Shown piece after piece: positions 18,940-28,457 of a DNA stretch of 64,000 bases (position 1 is the first letter of the stretch; each line of letters begins with the position of its first letter). The DNA comes from Jiangella anatolica (lineage in GTDB: Bacteria > Actinomycetota > Actinomycetes > Jiangellales > Jiangellaceae), in contig NZ_POTW01000014.1 of assembly GCF_003236295.1 (NCBI RefSeq), positions 40,527-104,526 of the forward strand. Direction: 5' to 3'. The notes below the pieces were generated by a model. It was not told where the DNA came from and searched no databases. It saw nothing but the letters and a program-made list of their open reading frames with translations. A program made the position numbers and the translations under genes.

Positions 18940-21498
18940 CTACTCGGTGGTGATGGCACGGAGCACGTCGAGCTTGGCGGCGCGGCGGGCCGGCCAGACG
19001 GCGGCCAGGACGCCGATGACCGCAGCCAGCACCACGAACACGACCAGCTGGCCGCCCGGGACGGACAGCACCTCCAGCCCGTCGTCGGCGATGGCGCGCT
19101 GCAGCGACACGCCGAACAGCAGGCCGAGGGCGACACCGAGGACGGCGCCGAGGACGGCGATCGCGATCGACTCCAGCCGGATCGTGCGCCGCAGCTGCCG
19201 CCGGCTCAGGCCCACCGCCCGCAGCAGCCCGACCTCGCGGGTGCGCTCCATCACCGACAGCGCCAGCGTGTTGACGATGCCCAGCACCGCGATCAGCACG
19301 GCCAGCCCGAGCAGCGCGTACACCAGGTACAGCAGCTGGTTGACCTGGTCGCGGGAGGACTCCTTGTACTCCTCCTGGTCCTGGACGGTGACCGTCGGAA
19401 GGTCCGCGGTCGCCTCGTCCAGGCCGGCCCGCACGGAGGCGAGGTCGGCGCCGTCGGCGGCGATCACGTAGAGCAGCGTGTCCAGCGACGGGACGGCGCC
19501 GTCGGCCAGCGTCTGCTGGCTGACGACCACGCCGCCGACCAGCAGCGGCGACTGGGCGTAGATGCCGGCCAGCTCGATGTCCTCGTCCGAGCCCGGCAGC
19601 TGCAGCCGCAGCGTGTCGCCGACGGACAGGCCCTTGGACTCGGCCTGGTCCTCGCCGATGAGGAACTGGCCGGGGCCGAGGTCATCGGTGCCGTCGACCA
19701 GCTCGAGGTCGGCGGCCCGGCTGTAGGCGACGGGGTCGAAGGCCTGCAGGAACGTCTGGTCGCCGTCGACGACGCCGCCGGACATGCGCACCGACACCAC
19801 CTCGTCGACGCCGTCGACCTGGCCGATCTGCTCGGCGACGGCGGGGGAGAACGGCTGCCCGACGGCGTTGGAGACGACGAACTGCGCGCGGACGCCGTCG
19901 TCGAGGGCGCGGTCGACCGTCGCGTTGGCCGACGCGCCGACGATGGAGATCGCGGTGACCAGCGCCATGCCGATCATCAGCGCGGACGCCGTCGCGGCCG
20001 TGCGCCGCGGATTGCGCAGCGCGTTCTCGCGGGCCAGCCGGCCGACGGTGCCGAAGGCCGACGGGTACCAGCCGGCCACCACCCGCAGCACCGGCACCGC
20101 CAGCACCGGCGCCAGCAGCGCGACGCCGATGAACACCGCGAAGATGCCGGCGCCCACCATGAGCGCGGCGTCGTCGACGGACCCGAACAGGCCGAGCGCC
20201 ATCGCGCCGGCGCCGAGCAGCGTCAGCCCGCCACCCACCCAAAGGCTCACCCGCCGCGACGACTCGGACGCCACACCGACGTCGTCGCGCATCGCCGCGA
20301 CCGGCGGCACCCTCGACGCCCGCCGGGCCGGGATGAACGCGGCCACCATGGTCACCAGGACGCCGACGACGTAGGAGACGATCACCGTGCGCGGCTGCAG
20401 CACCAGCCCGCCGGCCAGCTCCAGCCCGAACGCGCCGAACACCGCCTTGAGCAGCTGCGCGACCCCCAGGCCCAGCGCCAGGCCCAGCGTCGACCCGACC
20501 AGGCCGACGATGAAGGCCTCCAGCAGCACCGAGCGGGTCACCTGGCGCCGGCCGGCGCCCAGCGCCCGGTACAGCGCCATCTCCTGCGAGCGCTGCGCCA
20601 CCAGGATCGAGAACGTGTTGAGGATGAGGAACACGCCGACGAACAGCGCGATCGCGGCGAACACCAGCAGGAACGTGTTGAAGAAGCCGAGGCCCTCCTC
20701 GATCGCCGACGCCGTCTCCTCGTCGACGTCGGCCCCGGTCAGCGCCTCGAAGTCGCCCGGGAGCATCGCGCTGATCTCGTCGCGGACCTCCTCCGGGCTG
20801 GCGTCGCCGGCCGCGGTCACCGAGATGCGGTTGTAGGCGTCCTCGCCGTCGAGGAACAGCTCCTGCGCATAGCGGGTCTCGAACACCGACAGGCTGGCGC
20901 CGGCCAGGCTGCCGGACTCGCCGAACCGGACGACGCCGACGAGCTCGGCGGAGACCCGCGGCTCGTCGCCCGTGCTGACGAACTGCACCTCGTCGCCGAT
21001 CTCGTAGCCGGACCGGTCGAACGTCCGGTCGTCCAGCGCGACCTGGCCCGGGCCGGTGGGCAGCTCGCCGTCGACGAGCGCCAGGACCGGCTCGCCCGCG
21101 GCGTTGGCGCCGTCGTGGTAGTTGACGGCGATGCCCGGCGCGCCCTGCGTGGTCATGACGTCGCCGTCGGTGTCGAGGACGAAGAAGCTCTGGTTCTCGA
21201 CCTCGCCGTCGGCCCGCTCGACGCCGGGCAGCGCGGCGACGTCGTCCACCAGGTCCGACGGGATGGTCGTGGTGGTGCCGGTGGCGAAGCCGGCGAACAG
21301 GTCCGCCTCGCCGGGCAGGTCCGGCCGGACGACGACGTCGGAGGACAGTCCGCCGAAGATGTCGTCGAAGGTGCGGTCGATCGTGTCGGTGAACACGTAC
21401 GACCCGGCGACGAACGCGACGCCCAGGACGATCGCGAACGCGCTCATCGCCAGCCGCAGCTTCCGCGCGGCCAGGCTCTTCAGGGTGGCGCGGATCAT
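18940..21498 (-). CDS. FtsX-like ABC transporter permease (MacB-type, two FtsX domains)
   Basis: An 852-residue membrane protein: a first helix near residues 16-36 (LRLAMSAFAIVLGVAFVAGSYVF), a large extracytoplasmic domain, a first FtsX block (FFNTFLLVFAAIALFVGVFLILNTFSILVAQRSQEMALYRALG), further helices, a second extracytoplasmic domain and a second FtsX block (LGLAVLIAVLGIVNTLALSVMERTREVGLLRAVG). Such permeases are mechanotransmitters that act on peptides, lipids or lipoproteins rather than forming a channel. The ATG at 21498 overlaps the ATPase stop (ATGA). Its 3' end abuts the repeat array next to the transposon. Confidence 0.93.
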   Translation of the reverse strand: MIRATLKSLAARKLRLAMSAFAIVLGVAFVAGSYVFTDTIDRTFDDIFGGLSSDVVVRPDLPGEADLFAGFATGTTTTIPSDLVDDVAALPGVERADGEVENQSFFVLDTDGDVMTTQGAPGIAVNYHDGANAAGEPVLALVDGELPTGPGQVALDDRTFDRSGYEIGDEVQFVSTGDEPRVSAELVGVVRFGESGSLAGASLSVFETRYAQELFLDGEDAYNRISVTAAGDASPEEVRDEISAMLPGDFEALTGADVDEETASAIEEGLGFFNTFLLVFAAIALFVGVFLILNTFSILVAQRSQEMALYRALGAGRRQVTRSVLLEAFIVGLVGSTLGLALGLGVAQLLKAVFGAFGLELAGGLVLQPRTVIVSYVVGVLVTMVAAFIPARRASRVPPVAAMRDDVGVASESSRRVSLWVGGGLTLLGAGAMALGLFGSVDDAALMVGAGIFAVFIGVALLAPVLAVPVLRVVAGWYPSAFGTVGRLARENALRNPRRTAATASALMIGMALVTAISIVGASANATVDRALDDGVRAQFVVSNAVGQPFSPAVAEQIGQVDGVDEVVSVRMSGGVVDGDQTFLQAFDPVAYSRAADLELVDGTDDLGPGQFLIGEDQAESKGLSVGDTLRLQLPGSDEDIELAGIYAQSPLLVGGVVVSQQTLADGAVPSLDTLLYVIAADGADLASVRAGLDEATADLPTVTVQDQEEYKESSRDQVNQLLYLVYALLGLAVLIAVLGIVNTLALSVMERTREVGLLRAVGLSRRQLRRTIRLESIAIAVLGAVLGVALGLLFGVSLQRAIADDGLEVLSVPGGQLVVFVVLAAVIGVLAAVWPARRAAKLDVLRAITTE

Positions 21499-22283
21499 GC
21501 CTGCTGCCCCACGGCGTCGAAGCCCTTCATCCGCTCCAGCACCTTCTCCGCCGTCGGGTCGCTCATCTCGTCCACGATCTGGCCGTCGGCGAGGAACAGC
21601 ACGCGGTCGGAGTAGGCGGCGGCGTTCGGGTCGTGCGTGACCATGACGATGGTCTGGCCGAACTCGCGGACCGAGCGGCGCAGGAACGACAGCACCTCGG
21701 TGCCGGACCGGGAGTCCAGGTTGCCGGTGGGCTCGTCGGCGAAGATGATCTCGGGCTTGCTGACCAGCGCGCGGGCGCAGGCGACGCGCTGCTGCTGGCC
21801 GCCGGAGAGCTGGTTCGGCTTGTGCCCGAGCCGGTCGCCCAGGCCTACGGTCGCGATGACGTTGTCGAACCACTCCTTGTCGACGGACTTGCCGGCGATG
21901 TCGAGCGGCAGCGTGATGTTCTCCTTCGCCGTCAGCGTCGGGATCAGGTTGAACGCCTGGAAGACGAAGCCGATCTTGTCGCGGCGCAGCCTCGTCAGCT
22001 CCTTGTCGTTCAGCCCGCTCAGGTCGGTGTCGCCGATGTAGACCTGGCCCGACGTCGACGAGTCCAGGGCGGCCATGCAGTGCATGAGCGTGGACTTGCC
22101 GGACCCGGACGGGCCCATGATCGCGGTGTAGGCGCCGGCGGCGAACTCCACCGTCACGCCGCCGAGCGCCACCACCCTGGTGTCGTCCTTGCCGTAGATC
22201 TTCGTCAGGTCGACGGCGCGGGCCGCCGTGCGTGGCGAGCTGGGTTCGGTCGTCACCGGTGCGCTCCTCGTCAGCTGGTTCAT
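21495..22283 (-). CDS. ABC transporter ATPase, MacB/LolD type
   Basis: A 262-residue ATPase with Walker [10 protein letters not shown], signature LSGGQQQR, Walker [17 protein letters not shown] and the subfamily marker [16 protein letters not shown]. It partners the FtsX-like permease that follows with a 4-nt overlap. The two-component system a little further along on the same strand is a plausible regulator, as such pairs often sit next to stress-responsive MacB-like exporters; this link is inference. Confidence 0.94.
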   Translation of the reverse strand: MNQLTRSAPVTTEPSSPRTAARAVDLTKIYGKDDTRVVALGGVTVEFAAGAYTAIMGPSGSGKSTLMHCMAALDSSTSGQVYIGDTDLSGLNDKELTRLRRDKIGFVFQAFNLIPTLTAKENITLPLDIAGKSVDKEWFDNVIATVGLGDRLGHKPNQLSGGQQQRVACARALVSKPEIIFADEPTGNLDSRSGTEVLSFLRRSVREFGQTIVMVTHDPNAAAYSDRVLFLADGQIVDEMSDPTAEKVLERMKGFDAVGQQA

Positions 22284-22425
22284 CGATCGTGTTCCACGCT
22301 AGGGGCCGGCGGGGCCGCGGTGATCGGCGAACGGCACGGTTCCGCGGCTCCGTCGTGAGGAGTAGGACGGCCCGTCCCGCCGTCCTGCGGACGTACGACC
22401 CGCCTCGGCTGGGTACGGCGGGACC

Positions 22426-23334
22426 ATGTTCGAGGGCTTCGAGGAGTTCACCGTCGCGACCGGCGGCGGCACGGTGTTCGGACGCCGCGGCGGCTCCGGC
22501 CCGCCGGTCCTGCTGCTGCACGGGATGCCACAGACCCACCTCATGTGGCGGCTGGTCGCGCCGGAGCTGGCCTGCGAGTTCACCGTCGTCGTGACCGACC
22601 TGCGCGGCTACGGGGCCAGCGGCGCTCCGGACAGCGATCCCGGGCACGCCCGGTACGCGATGCGCGAGCTGGCCCGTGACCAGGTCGAGGTGATGCGGCG
22701 CCTCGGCCACGAGCGCTTCGCCGTCGCCGGCCACGATCGGGGCGCCCGCTGCGCCTACCGGGCCGCTCTGGACCACCCCGGGCGGGTCGAGGCCCTGGCG
22801 GTGCTGGACATCGTCCCGACGGCCGACGCGTTCGCGCGGGCGGACCGGGACTTCGCGCTCGGGTACTGGGTGTGGTCGTTCCTCGCCGCGCCGGCGCCGG
22901 TCCCGGAACGCCTCATCGCCGGCGCGCCCGACGCGTTCGTCGACCACCTGCTCGACACGTGGGCCGACCGCCCGGAGCTGCTCACCGACGACGTCCGGCC
23001 GGCCTACCGGGCGCAGTTCCGCGACCCGGCCCGGGTGCACGCCATCTGCGAGCAGTACCGGGCCGCGGCCACGTACGACGTCGCGCACGACGAGGCGGAT
23101 CGCGAGCGCGGCATCGCCTGCCCGGTGCTCGCGCTGTGGAGCGGCACCGGCGCCGTCGCGGCCTGGTACGACCCGTTGGAGATCTGGCGCGCCTGGGCCC
23201 GCGACGTCCGGGGCGCGGCGGTCGACACCGGGCACTTCCTCGCCGAGGAGGCGCCGGAGGAGACGGCGCGGCAGCTCGCCGGCTTCCTCCGCTCCATCCA
23301 CCGTGACGGGGCGGCGCCGTACGTCGTGGGTTAA
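22426..23334 (+). CDS. Alpha/beta hydrolase, haloacetate dehalogenase/epoxide hydrolase-like
   Basis: A 302-residue cytosolic hydrolase with an Asp nucleophile: GHDRGAR gives Asp104, Arg105 and Arg108, the arrangement of fluoroacetate dehalogenases, and the base is His270 in DTGHFLAEE. HGMPQTHLMWR provides the oxyanion hole. In the cap, YWVWSFLAAPAPVPERLI aligns with the halide-binding segment YWHWSF, but the His of that pair is Val149 here, so C-F cleavage is doubtful. It is the only plus-strand gene in this block; its stop overlaps the response regulator stop by 4 nt. Confidence 0.85.
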   Translation: MFEGFEEFTVATGGGTVFGRRGGSGPPVLLLHGMPQTHLMWRLVAPELACEFTVVVTDLRGYGASGAPDSDPGHARYAMRELARDQVEVMRRLGHERFAVAGHDRGARCAYRAALDHPGRVEALAVLDIVPTADAFARADRDFALGYWVWSFLAAPAPVPERLIAGAPDAFVDHLLDTWADRPELLTDDVRPAYRAQFRDPARVHAICEQYRAAATYDVAHDEADRERGIACPVLALWSGTGAVAAWYDPLEIWRAWARDVRGAAVDTGHFLAEEAPEETARQLAGFLRSIHRDGAAPYVVG

Positions 23335-24011
23335 AGGGCGCCGGGCTGGACCAGGCCTGACTCGTAGGCGTAGACGGCGGCCTGGACGCGGTCGCGCAGC
23401 CCCAGCTTCGTCAGCACGTTGCCGACGTGGGTCTTCACCGTCGTCTCGGAGACGACCAGCTCGGCGGCGATCTCGGCGTTGGAGTAGCCCCGCGCGACCA
23501 GCGTGAGCACCTCGCGCTCGCGGTCGGTGAGGTGGGCCAGGTTGGCCGGCGTGGGGGAGTCGGTGGCGGGGAACCGGCTGGCGAACATGTCCAGCAGCCG
23601 GCGGGTGATGCTCGGCGCGACGACCGCGTCGCCGCGCGACACCGTCCGGATCGCCGTCACCAGGTCCTCGGCCGGGACGTCCTTGAGCAGGAAGCCGCTG
23701 GCGCCGGCCCGCAGCGCCTCGACGACGTACTCGTCCAGGTCGAACGTGGTGAGGACGAGCACGCGCGGGGTGGTCTCGCGGGCCGCGCCGGTGATCTGCC
23801 GGGTCGCCTGCACGCCGTCGACCCGCGGCATCCGGATGTCCATGAGCACGACGTCGGGCTGCAGCGCCCGCGCGTCGGCCACCGCCTGCTCGCCGTCGCC
23901 GGACTCGCCGACCACCGCGATGTCGGACTCGGCCTCGAGGATCATGCGGAAGCCGGTGCGCAGCAGCGGCTGGTCGTCCACCAGCAGCACCCGGATGGGC
24001 TGGGCCGTCAT
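23331..24011 (-). CDS. Two-component response regulator, NarL/LuxR type
   Basis: A receiver domain with the acidic pair in LLVDDQ and the phosphoacceptor Asp58 in VVLMDIRMP, then the switch Thr in VLVLTTFDLDEY and the Lys in GFLLKDV. A linker leads to a GerE helix-turn-helix (LTDREREVLTLVARGYSNAEIAAELVVSETTVKTHVGNVLTKLGLRDRVQAAVYAYESGLV). The ATG overlaps the stop of its histidine kinase gene. Targets probably include the adjacent ABC system, but no binding motif is evident. Confidence 0.95.
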   Translation of the reverse strand: MTAQPIRVLLVDDQPLLRTGFRMILEAESDIAVVGESGDGEQAVADARALQPDVVLMDIRMPRVDGVQATRQITGAARETTPRVLVLTTFDLDEYVVEALRAGASGFLLKDVPAEDLVTAIRTVSRGDAVVAPSITRRLLDMFASRFPATDSPTPANLAHLTDREREVLTLVARGYSNAEIAAELVVSETTVKTHVGNVLTKLGLRDRVQAAVYAYESGLVQPGAL

Positions 24012-25237
24012 CGTGACATCGCTCCGTTACTGTCGTACGGGATCTTCGCCCGCACCTCGTAGCCGCCGCCGCGGCGGGGTCCGGCCGCGAGGGTTCCACC
24101 ATAGAGGGCGACCCGTTCGCGCATGCCCAGCAGGCCGTGGCCCGGACGGCGTCCCTCCAGCGCCGCCGCGACGCCGTGGCCGTCGTCGCAGATCTCGACG
24201 TGCACCTCCGAGGGCAGGTAGCGGACGTGGACGGCGGCGGTGGACGGGCCGGCGTGCTTGATGGTGTTCGTCAGCGCCTCCTGGATGACCCTGAACGCGG
24301 CGAGGTCGACGCCGACCGGGACGGGACCCGGCTCGCCGTCGATCGTCACGTCCACCGGCAGCCCGGCGTCGCGCATCTGCTCGGCCAGGGTGTCCAGGTC
24401 GCCCAGGCCCGGCTGCGGCGCGAGGGTGGCCGGCTGGGCGCCTCGGTCGTCGCCGTCGGGGGTGCGCAGGACGCCGACGACGCGGCGCATCTCGGCCAGC
24501 GCGGACCGGCCGATCTCCTCGATCGCCTCCAGCGCGTCGGCGGTCCGGTCGACGTCGCGGTGCAGCGCGCGACGGGCTCCGGCGGCCTGCACCGTCATGA
24601 CCGACACGTGGTGGGCGACGACGTCGTGCAGCTCGCGGGCGATGCGGGAGCGCTCCTCGGCGATGGCGGCGCGCACCTCGACGTCGTTGGCGCGCTCCAG
24701 CCGGCGGGCGCGGTCCTCGAGCTCGGCGGTGTAGAGGCGGCGGCTGCGCACCGCCCGGCCGATGCCCCAGACGCCGAGGATCAGCAGCCCGCTGATGATC
24801 ACTCCGGCGCCGGTGTCCATCGTCTGCTCGCCGTGCCGGTCCGCGCTGACCAGGGTGTACGCGACGGAGCTCGTGACCTGCACGGCGAGGACCAGCACCG
24901 ACGCGCTCAGGCTCGCGTAGTTGGCGGCGCTGTAGACGGCGATGAGCAGCACCAGGGCCGCCGTCGGCACGGCGTAGTCGACCGCCAGGAACGGCAGCGT
25001 GGCGACAGCCGTCCACAACCCGACGGCGACCGGGAGACGGCGGCGCACGATCAGCGGCACCGTGATGACCAGCACCAGCGCAACCCCGAGCGCGTCGGCG
25101 TCGGCGTACTCGATGCCGCTGGGGTCGGTGTACACGAACAGCGCGACGACGCCCGTCACCGTCAGGACGACCGTCAGCGACGCGTCCAGCAGCCACGGCT
25201 CGATGCGTGGGAAGAGCTTGGCGCGCGCCGTCGTCAC
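24008..25237 (-). CDS. Sensor histidine kinase, NarL-partner (HPK7) type
   Basis: A 409-residue kinase. The N-terminal half has about five or six membrane helices with very short extracellular loops, suggesting sensing inside the membrane. The dimerisation and phosphotransfer helix is RSRIARELHDVVAHHVSVMTVQ with the phosphorylated His in ELHD. The ATP-binding domain has EALTNTIKHAG, CDDGHG and GHGLLGMRERVALYGG. The GTG at 25237 (VTTARAKLFPRIEPW) is chosen because upstream sequence in frame looks non-coding and overlaps the next gene's antisense. Confidence 0.93.
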   Translation of the reverse strand: MTTARAKLFPRIEPWLLDASLTVVLTVTGVVALFVYTDPSGIEYADADALGVALVLVITVPLIVRRRLPVAVGLWTAVATLPFLAVDYAVPTAALVLLIAVYSAANYASLSASVLVLAVQVTSSVAYTLVSADRHGEQTMDTGAGVIISGLLILGVWGIGRAVRSRRLYTAELEDRARRLERANDVEVRAAIAEERSRIARELHDVVAHHVSVMTVQAAGARRALHRDVDRTADALEAIEEIGRSALAEMRRVVGVLRTPDGDDRGAQPATLAPQPGLGDLDTLAEQMRDAGLPVDVTIDGEPGPVPVGVDLAAFRVIQEALTNTIKHAGPSTAAVHVRYLPSEVHVEICDDGHGVAAALEGRRPGHGLLGMRERVALYGGTLAAGPRRGGGYEVRAKIPYDSNGAMSR

Positions 25238-25326
25238 ACGATCAACGGTAGGCCGCCGCCACCCCGTCGCGGCTCGTCCTCGACGGGGAGCTGCGCCCTC
25301 CACCGGCAGGAGGATCCGCGCGATCG

Positions 25327-26229
25327 TCAGGCGTCGACGGGGGAGGTGCGGGGGGACGGGGCCTCGTCGTCGTCGGCCGCCTCGACCCGCTCGGGCAGCG
25401 GGGGCGGCGTGCCGCCGTAGGCGGGGCAGAGGGCCTGGTGCGAGCACCAGTCGCAGAGCCGGCTGGGGCTCGCCCGCCAGTCGCCGGACTCCGTGGCCCG
25501 CTCGATGGCCGCCCACAGCGCGGCCAGCTTGCGCTCCGTGGCCCGCAGGTCGGCCTCGTCGGGCTCGTACCGCAGCAGCTCGCCGCTGCCCAGGTAGATC
25601 AGCTGCAGCAGCCGCGGCACCCGGCCGTGCAGCCGCCACAGCACCAGCGCGTAGAACCGCATCTGGAACATGGCCCGCTGCTCGAACCCGGCCCGCGGCG
25701 CCTTGCCGGTCTTGTAGTCGACGACGCGCAGGTCGCCGGTGGCCTCGGCGCGGTCGAGCCGGTCGACGTAGCCGCGCAGCCGCAGGCCGGAGTCGAGCGT
25801 CGTCTCGACGTAGAGCTCGCGCTCGGCCGGCTCCAGCCGGCGCGGATCCTCCAGCTCGAAGTACTTCTCGACCAGGTCCTCGGCGCTGGCCAGCCACCCC
25901 GCGAGCGCCGACCCGTCGGCGTCGTCGGCGAACAGCTCGGCCACGGCCGGCTCGGCGGTCATCAGCTCGTCCCACGCCGGCCGCACCAGCTCGGTCGCGC
26001 GGCCGGGCGTGCGCTGGTCGGCCGGCAGCTCGAACAGCCGCTCCAGCACGCTGTGCACGACGGTGCCGCGGGTCGCCTCGGAGCTGGGCGGCTCGGGCAG
26101 GCGGTCGATGGTGCGGAACCGGTAGAGCAGCGGGCAGGTCATGAAGTCGGCCGCGCGCGACGGCGACAGGCTGGGCACGCGTTCGGCCCCGGGGTCGGCC
26201 CCGAGCTCGGCACGCGCGCGAATGGTCAT
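25327..26229 (-). CDS. RecB-family nuclease with a predicted 4Fe-4S cluster
   Basis: A 300-residue PD-(D/E)XK nuclease standing alone. The nuclease core shows RGTVVHSVLERLF (conserved His), GYVDRLDR and LRVVDYKTGK. Four cysteines, Cys32 in TCPLLYRF and C259-X2-C262-X5-C268 in LCDWCSHQALC, have the spacing of the iron-sulfur staple of AddB and Cas4 proteins. Homologues are common single genes in actinobacteria near trmI and the proteasome locus, and are usually annotated as RecB-like exonucleases of unknown duty. No cas genes are nearby. It is divergent from the site-2 protease gene 63 nt away. Confidence 0.9.
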   Translation of the reverse strand: MTIRARAELGADPGAERVPSLSPSRAADFMTCPLLYRFRTIDRLPEPPSSEATRGTVVHSVLERLFELPADQRTPGRATELVRPAWDELMTAEPAVAELFADDADGSALAGWLASAEDLVEKYFELEDPRRLEPAERELYVETTLDSGLRLRGYVDRLDRAEATGDLRVVDYKTGKAPRAGFEQRAMFQMRFYALVLWRLHGRVPRLLQLIYLGSGELLRYEPDEADLRATERKLAALWAAIERATESGDWRASPSRLCDWCSHQALCPAYGGTPPPLPERVEAADDDEAPSPRTSPVDA

Positions 26230-26292
26230 GCTCGCGACTCTAGATCACACCTCCGACAGTCCGGCTGCGCACACGCCACGTAGCCTTGGAAG

Positions 26293-27402
26293 ATGGCAAC
26301 CCGTCGCGCTCGGCAGCTGAGCCTCGGCCGAATCGCGGGCATCCCCGTGTACGTCAGCCCGACGTGGTTCCTGGTGGCGGCGATCATCACGTTCGGGGGC
26401 CGCGACCTCGTCCTCGACTACCTGCCCGAGCTGAGCGACGGCGGCGCCTACCTGGTCGCGTTCCTGTTCGCCGTGCTGCTGTACCTGTCGGTGTTCATCC
26501 ACGAGCTGGGCCACGCGCTGACGGCACGCCGGCTGGGGCTGCCGGTGCGCGGCATCACGCTGCACTTCCTCGGCGGCTACACCGAGATCGAGCGTGACGC
26601 GCCGACGCCCGGCCGCGACCTGATCGTGTCGGCGGCCGGCCCGCTGCTGTCGCTGGCGCTGGGCGGGCTGGGCCTGCTCGCCGGCCGGGCCATCGACGAC
26701 CGCGTGCTGACGTTCCTTGTGTGGGAGCTGGCTGTCGCCAACCTCATCGTCGGCGTGTTCAACATCCTGCCCGGGCTGCCGCTGGACGGCGGGCACATGC
26801 TGCGGGCCGCGGTCTGGCGGCTCAGCGGCGACGAGCAGCGCGGCACGGTGGTGGCCGCCCGGTCGGGGCAGGTGCTGGCCGGGCTCGTCCTCGTGCTGCC
26901 GTTCGTCCTCGACGGCGGCCGGCCGCAGCTGCTGACGATCGTCTGGGCCGGCCTGGTCGCCGCGCTGCTGTGGAGCGGCGCGACGCAGGCGCTCGCCGTC
27001 GGCCGCATGCGGGCCCGGCTGCCGCGGCTGGACACCCGGACGCTGGCCCGCCGGGCCGCGCCCGTCGCGCCGGACCTGCCGGTCTCCGAGGCGCTCAAGC
27101 AGGCCCGGGAGGCCGGCGTCACGTCGCTGGTGATCGTCGACAGCGCCGGCCGCCCCACCGGCCTGGTGAACGAGGCCGCGGTGGCGGCGATCCCGGAGCA
27201 GCGCCGGCCGTGGGTGACGATCGGCCAGTCGTCCCGGTCGCTGCAGCACGGGCTGGTGCTGTCGCTGGACGTGCGCGGCGACGAGCTGCTCAAGGCGATG
27301 CGCGAGACGCCCGCCACGGAGTACCTGGTGGTCGACGCGGACAGCAGGGTGTACGGCGTGCTGGTGACCTCCGACGTCGACCACGCGCTCGCGACCCGCT
27401 GA
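26293..27402 (+). CDS. Site-2 protease (M50 family) with CBS domains
   Basis: An intramembrane zinc metalloprotease of 369 residues. The zinc ligands are His70 and His74 with Glu71 as catalytic base (FIHELGHAL), and the third ligand Asp165 lies in NILPGLPLDGG. About six helices precede a C-terminal cytosolic region with two CBS-type motifs (PVSEALKQAREAGVTSLVIVD and STEYLVVDADSRVYGVLVTSDVD-like), which bind nucleotides in related proteins. Such enzymes cleave membrane-anchored anti-sigma factors or other single-pass proteins. It lies just upstream of trmI in the same direction. Confidence 0.94.
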   Translation: MATRRARQLSLGRIAGIPVYVSPTWFLVAAIITFGGRDLVLDYLPELSDGGAYLVAFLFAVLLYLSVFIHELGHALTARRLGLPVRGITLHFLGGYTEIERDAPTPGRDLIVSAAGPLLSLALGGLGLLAGRAIDDRVLTFLVWELAVANLIVGVFNILPGLPLDGGHMLRAAVWRLSGDEQRGTVVAARSGQVLAGLVLVLPFVLDGGRPQLLTIVWAGLVAALLWSGATQALAVGRMRARLPRLDTRTLARRAAPVAPDLPVSEALKQAREAGVTSLVIVDSAGRPTGLVNEAAVAAIPEQRRPWVTIGQSSRSLQHGLVLSLDVRGDELLKAMRETPATEYLVVDADSRVYGVLVTSDVDHALATR

Positions 27403-27444
27403 CCGGGCGCCGTCCTGTCGGACCCGGCCGATAGCCTCGACCGC

Positions 27445-28332
27445 ATGTCCGCGACCGAAACGTCTCGCCGCACCGGACCCCTCCGGGTCGGCGACCAGGT
27501 GCAGCTCACCGATCCCAAGGGCCGCCACCACACCATCACCCTCGCCGAGGGCAAGGAGTTCCACACGCACAAGGGATCGTTCCCGCACGACGAGCTGATC
27601 GGCCGGCCCGAGGGCAGCGTCGTCGTCTCGACGGGCGGGACGGCCTATCTCGCCCTGCGGCCGCTGCTCGCGGACTACGTGCTGTCCATGCCGCGTGGCG
27701 CGGCGGTCGTGTACCCGAAGGACGCGGGCCAGATCGTGGCCATGGCCGACATCTTCCCGGGCGCTCGCGTGGTCGAGGCCGGAGTGGGCTCCGGCGCGCT
27801 GTCGATGTCGCTGCTGCGGGCCATCGGCGAGGACGGCACGCTGCACTCCTACGAGCGGCGGGCCGACTTCGCCAAGATCGCCACCGACAACGTCGAGCGG
27901 TTCTTCGGCGGGCGGCACCCGGGCTGGACGGTCACCGTCGGCGACCTGGTCACCGAGCTCGACGACAGCCCGGCCGACCGCGTCGTGCTGGACATGCTGG
28001 CGCCCTGGGAGTGCGTCGACGCCGCCGCCGGCGTGCTGGTGCCGGGCGGGGTGCTGTGCTGCTACGTCGCCACGACCACGCAGCTGTCCCGCACGGTCGA
28101 GACGCTGCGCGAGAGCGGCAGCTTCACCGAGCCGGTGTCCTGGGAGTCGATGGTGCGCACCTGGCACGTCGAGGGCCTGGCGGTACGCCCGGACCACCGG
28201 ATGATCGGCCACACCGGGTTCCTCGTCACCGCCCGCCGCATGGCGCCCGGGGTGCCGCCACCGCTGCGCCGGCGTCGACCGGCGCCAGGAAATGAGGCCG
28301 GAACCGACGCATCGGCGAGTGAGTTGGGGTAA
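27445..28332 (+). CDS. trmI: tRNA (adenine-58-N1) methyltransferase
   Basis: A SAM-dependent enzyme that methylates A58 in the T-loop of tRNA, acting as a homotetramer. The N-terminal beta domain (LRVGDQVQLTDPKGRHHTITL, GKEFHTHKGSFPHDELIG) and the SAM site VVEAGVGSGALSMSLLRAIG with a downstream VVLDMLAPWE are characteristic. The C-terminus has a basic extension (LRRRRPAPGNEAG). In actinobacteria trmI commonly sits immediately before the proteasomal ATPase gene, as here. Confidence 0.95.
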   Translation: MSATETSRRTGPLRVGDQVQLTDPKGRHHTITLAEGKEFHTHKGSFPHDELIGRPEGSVVVSTGGTAYLALRPLLADYVLSMPRGAAVVYPKDAGQIVAMADIFPGARVVEAGVGSGALSMSLLRAIGEDGTLHSYERRADFAKIATDNVERFFGGRHPGWTVTVGDLVTELDDSPADRVVLDMLAPWECVDAAAGVLVPGGVLCCYVATTTQLSRTVETLRESGSFTEPVSWESMVRTWHVEGLAVRPDHRMIGHTGFLVTARRMAPGVPPPLRRRRPAPGNEAGTDASASELG

Positions 28333-28360
28333 GGAGAAATCCACGTCCGACGGCACCAGA

Positions 28361-28457
28361 AGTCAACATCTGGTCACTACCTGATCTCCTGCGTGGCGAT
28401 CGGGCCGGGCGACTGTAAGGTCTGGCTATAGACGACCCCCTTCCGAGGAGGTGCGAG
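28361..28457 (+). promoter_or_regulatory. Probable promoter region of mpa
   Basis: The 125-nt gap before mpa holds a small dyad, ACCAGA-8 nt-TCTGGT (about 28352-28371), followed by GGCTATAGAC, which resembles a -10 element, and a strong AGGAGG (GAGGAGGTGCGAG) just ahead of the ATG. No clear -35 is present. The strong ribosome binding site fits an abundant ATPase. Confidence 0.4.

Noticed and set aside
18940..24102. A single 1,720-codon minus-strand open frame across the ABC permease and two-component genes
   Set aside because: Only the part from 21498 downward is the FtsX-like permease. The rest is out-of-frame, Arg/Ala/Gly-rich translation opposite or beside the ATPase, hydrolase and response regulator, an effect of high GC content.
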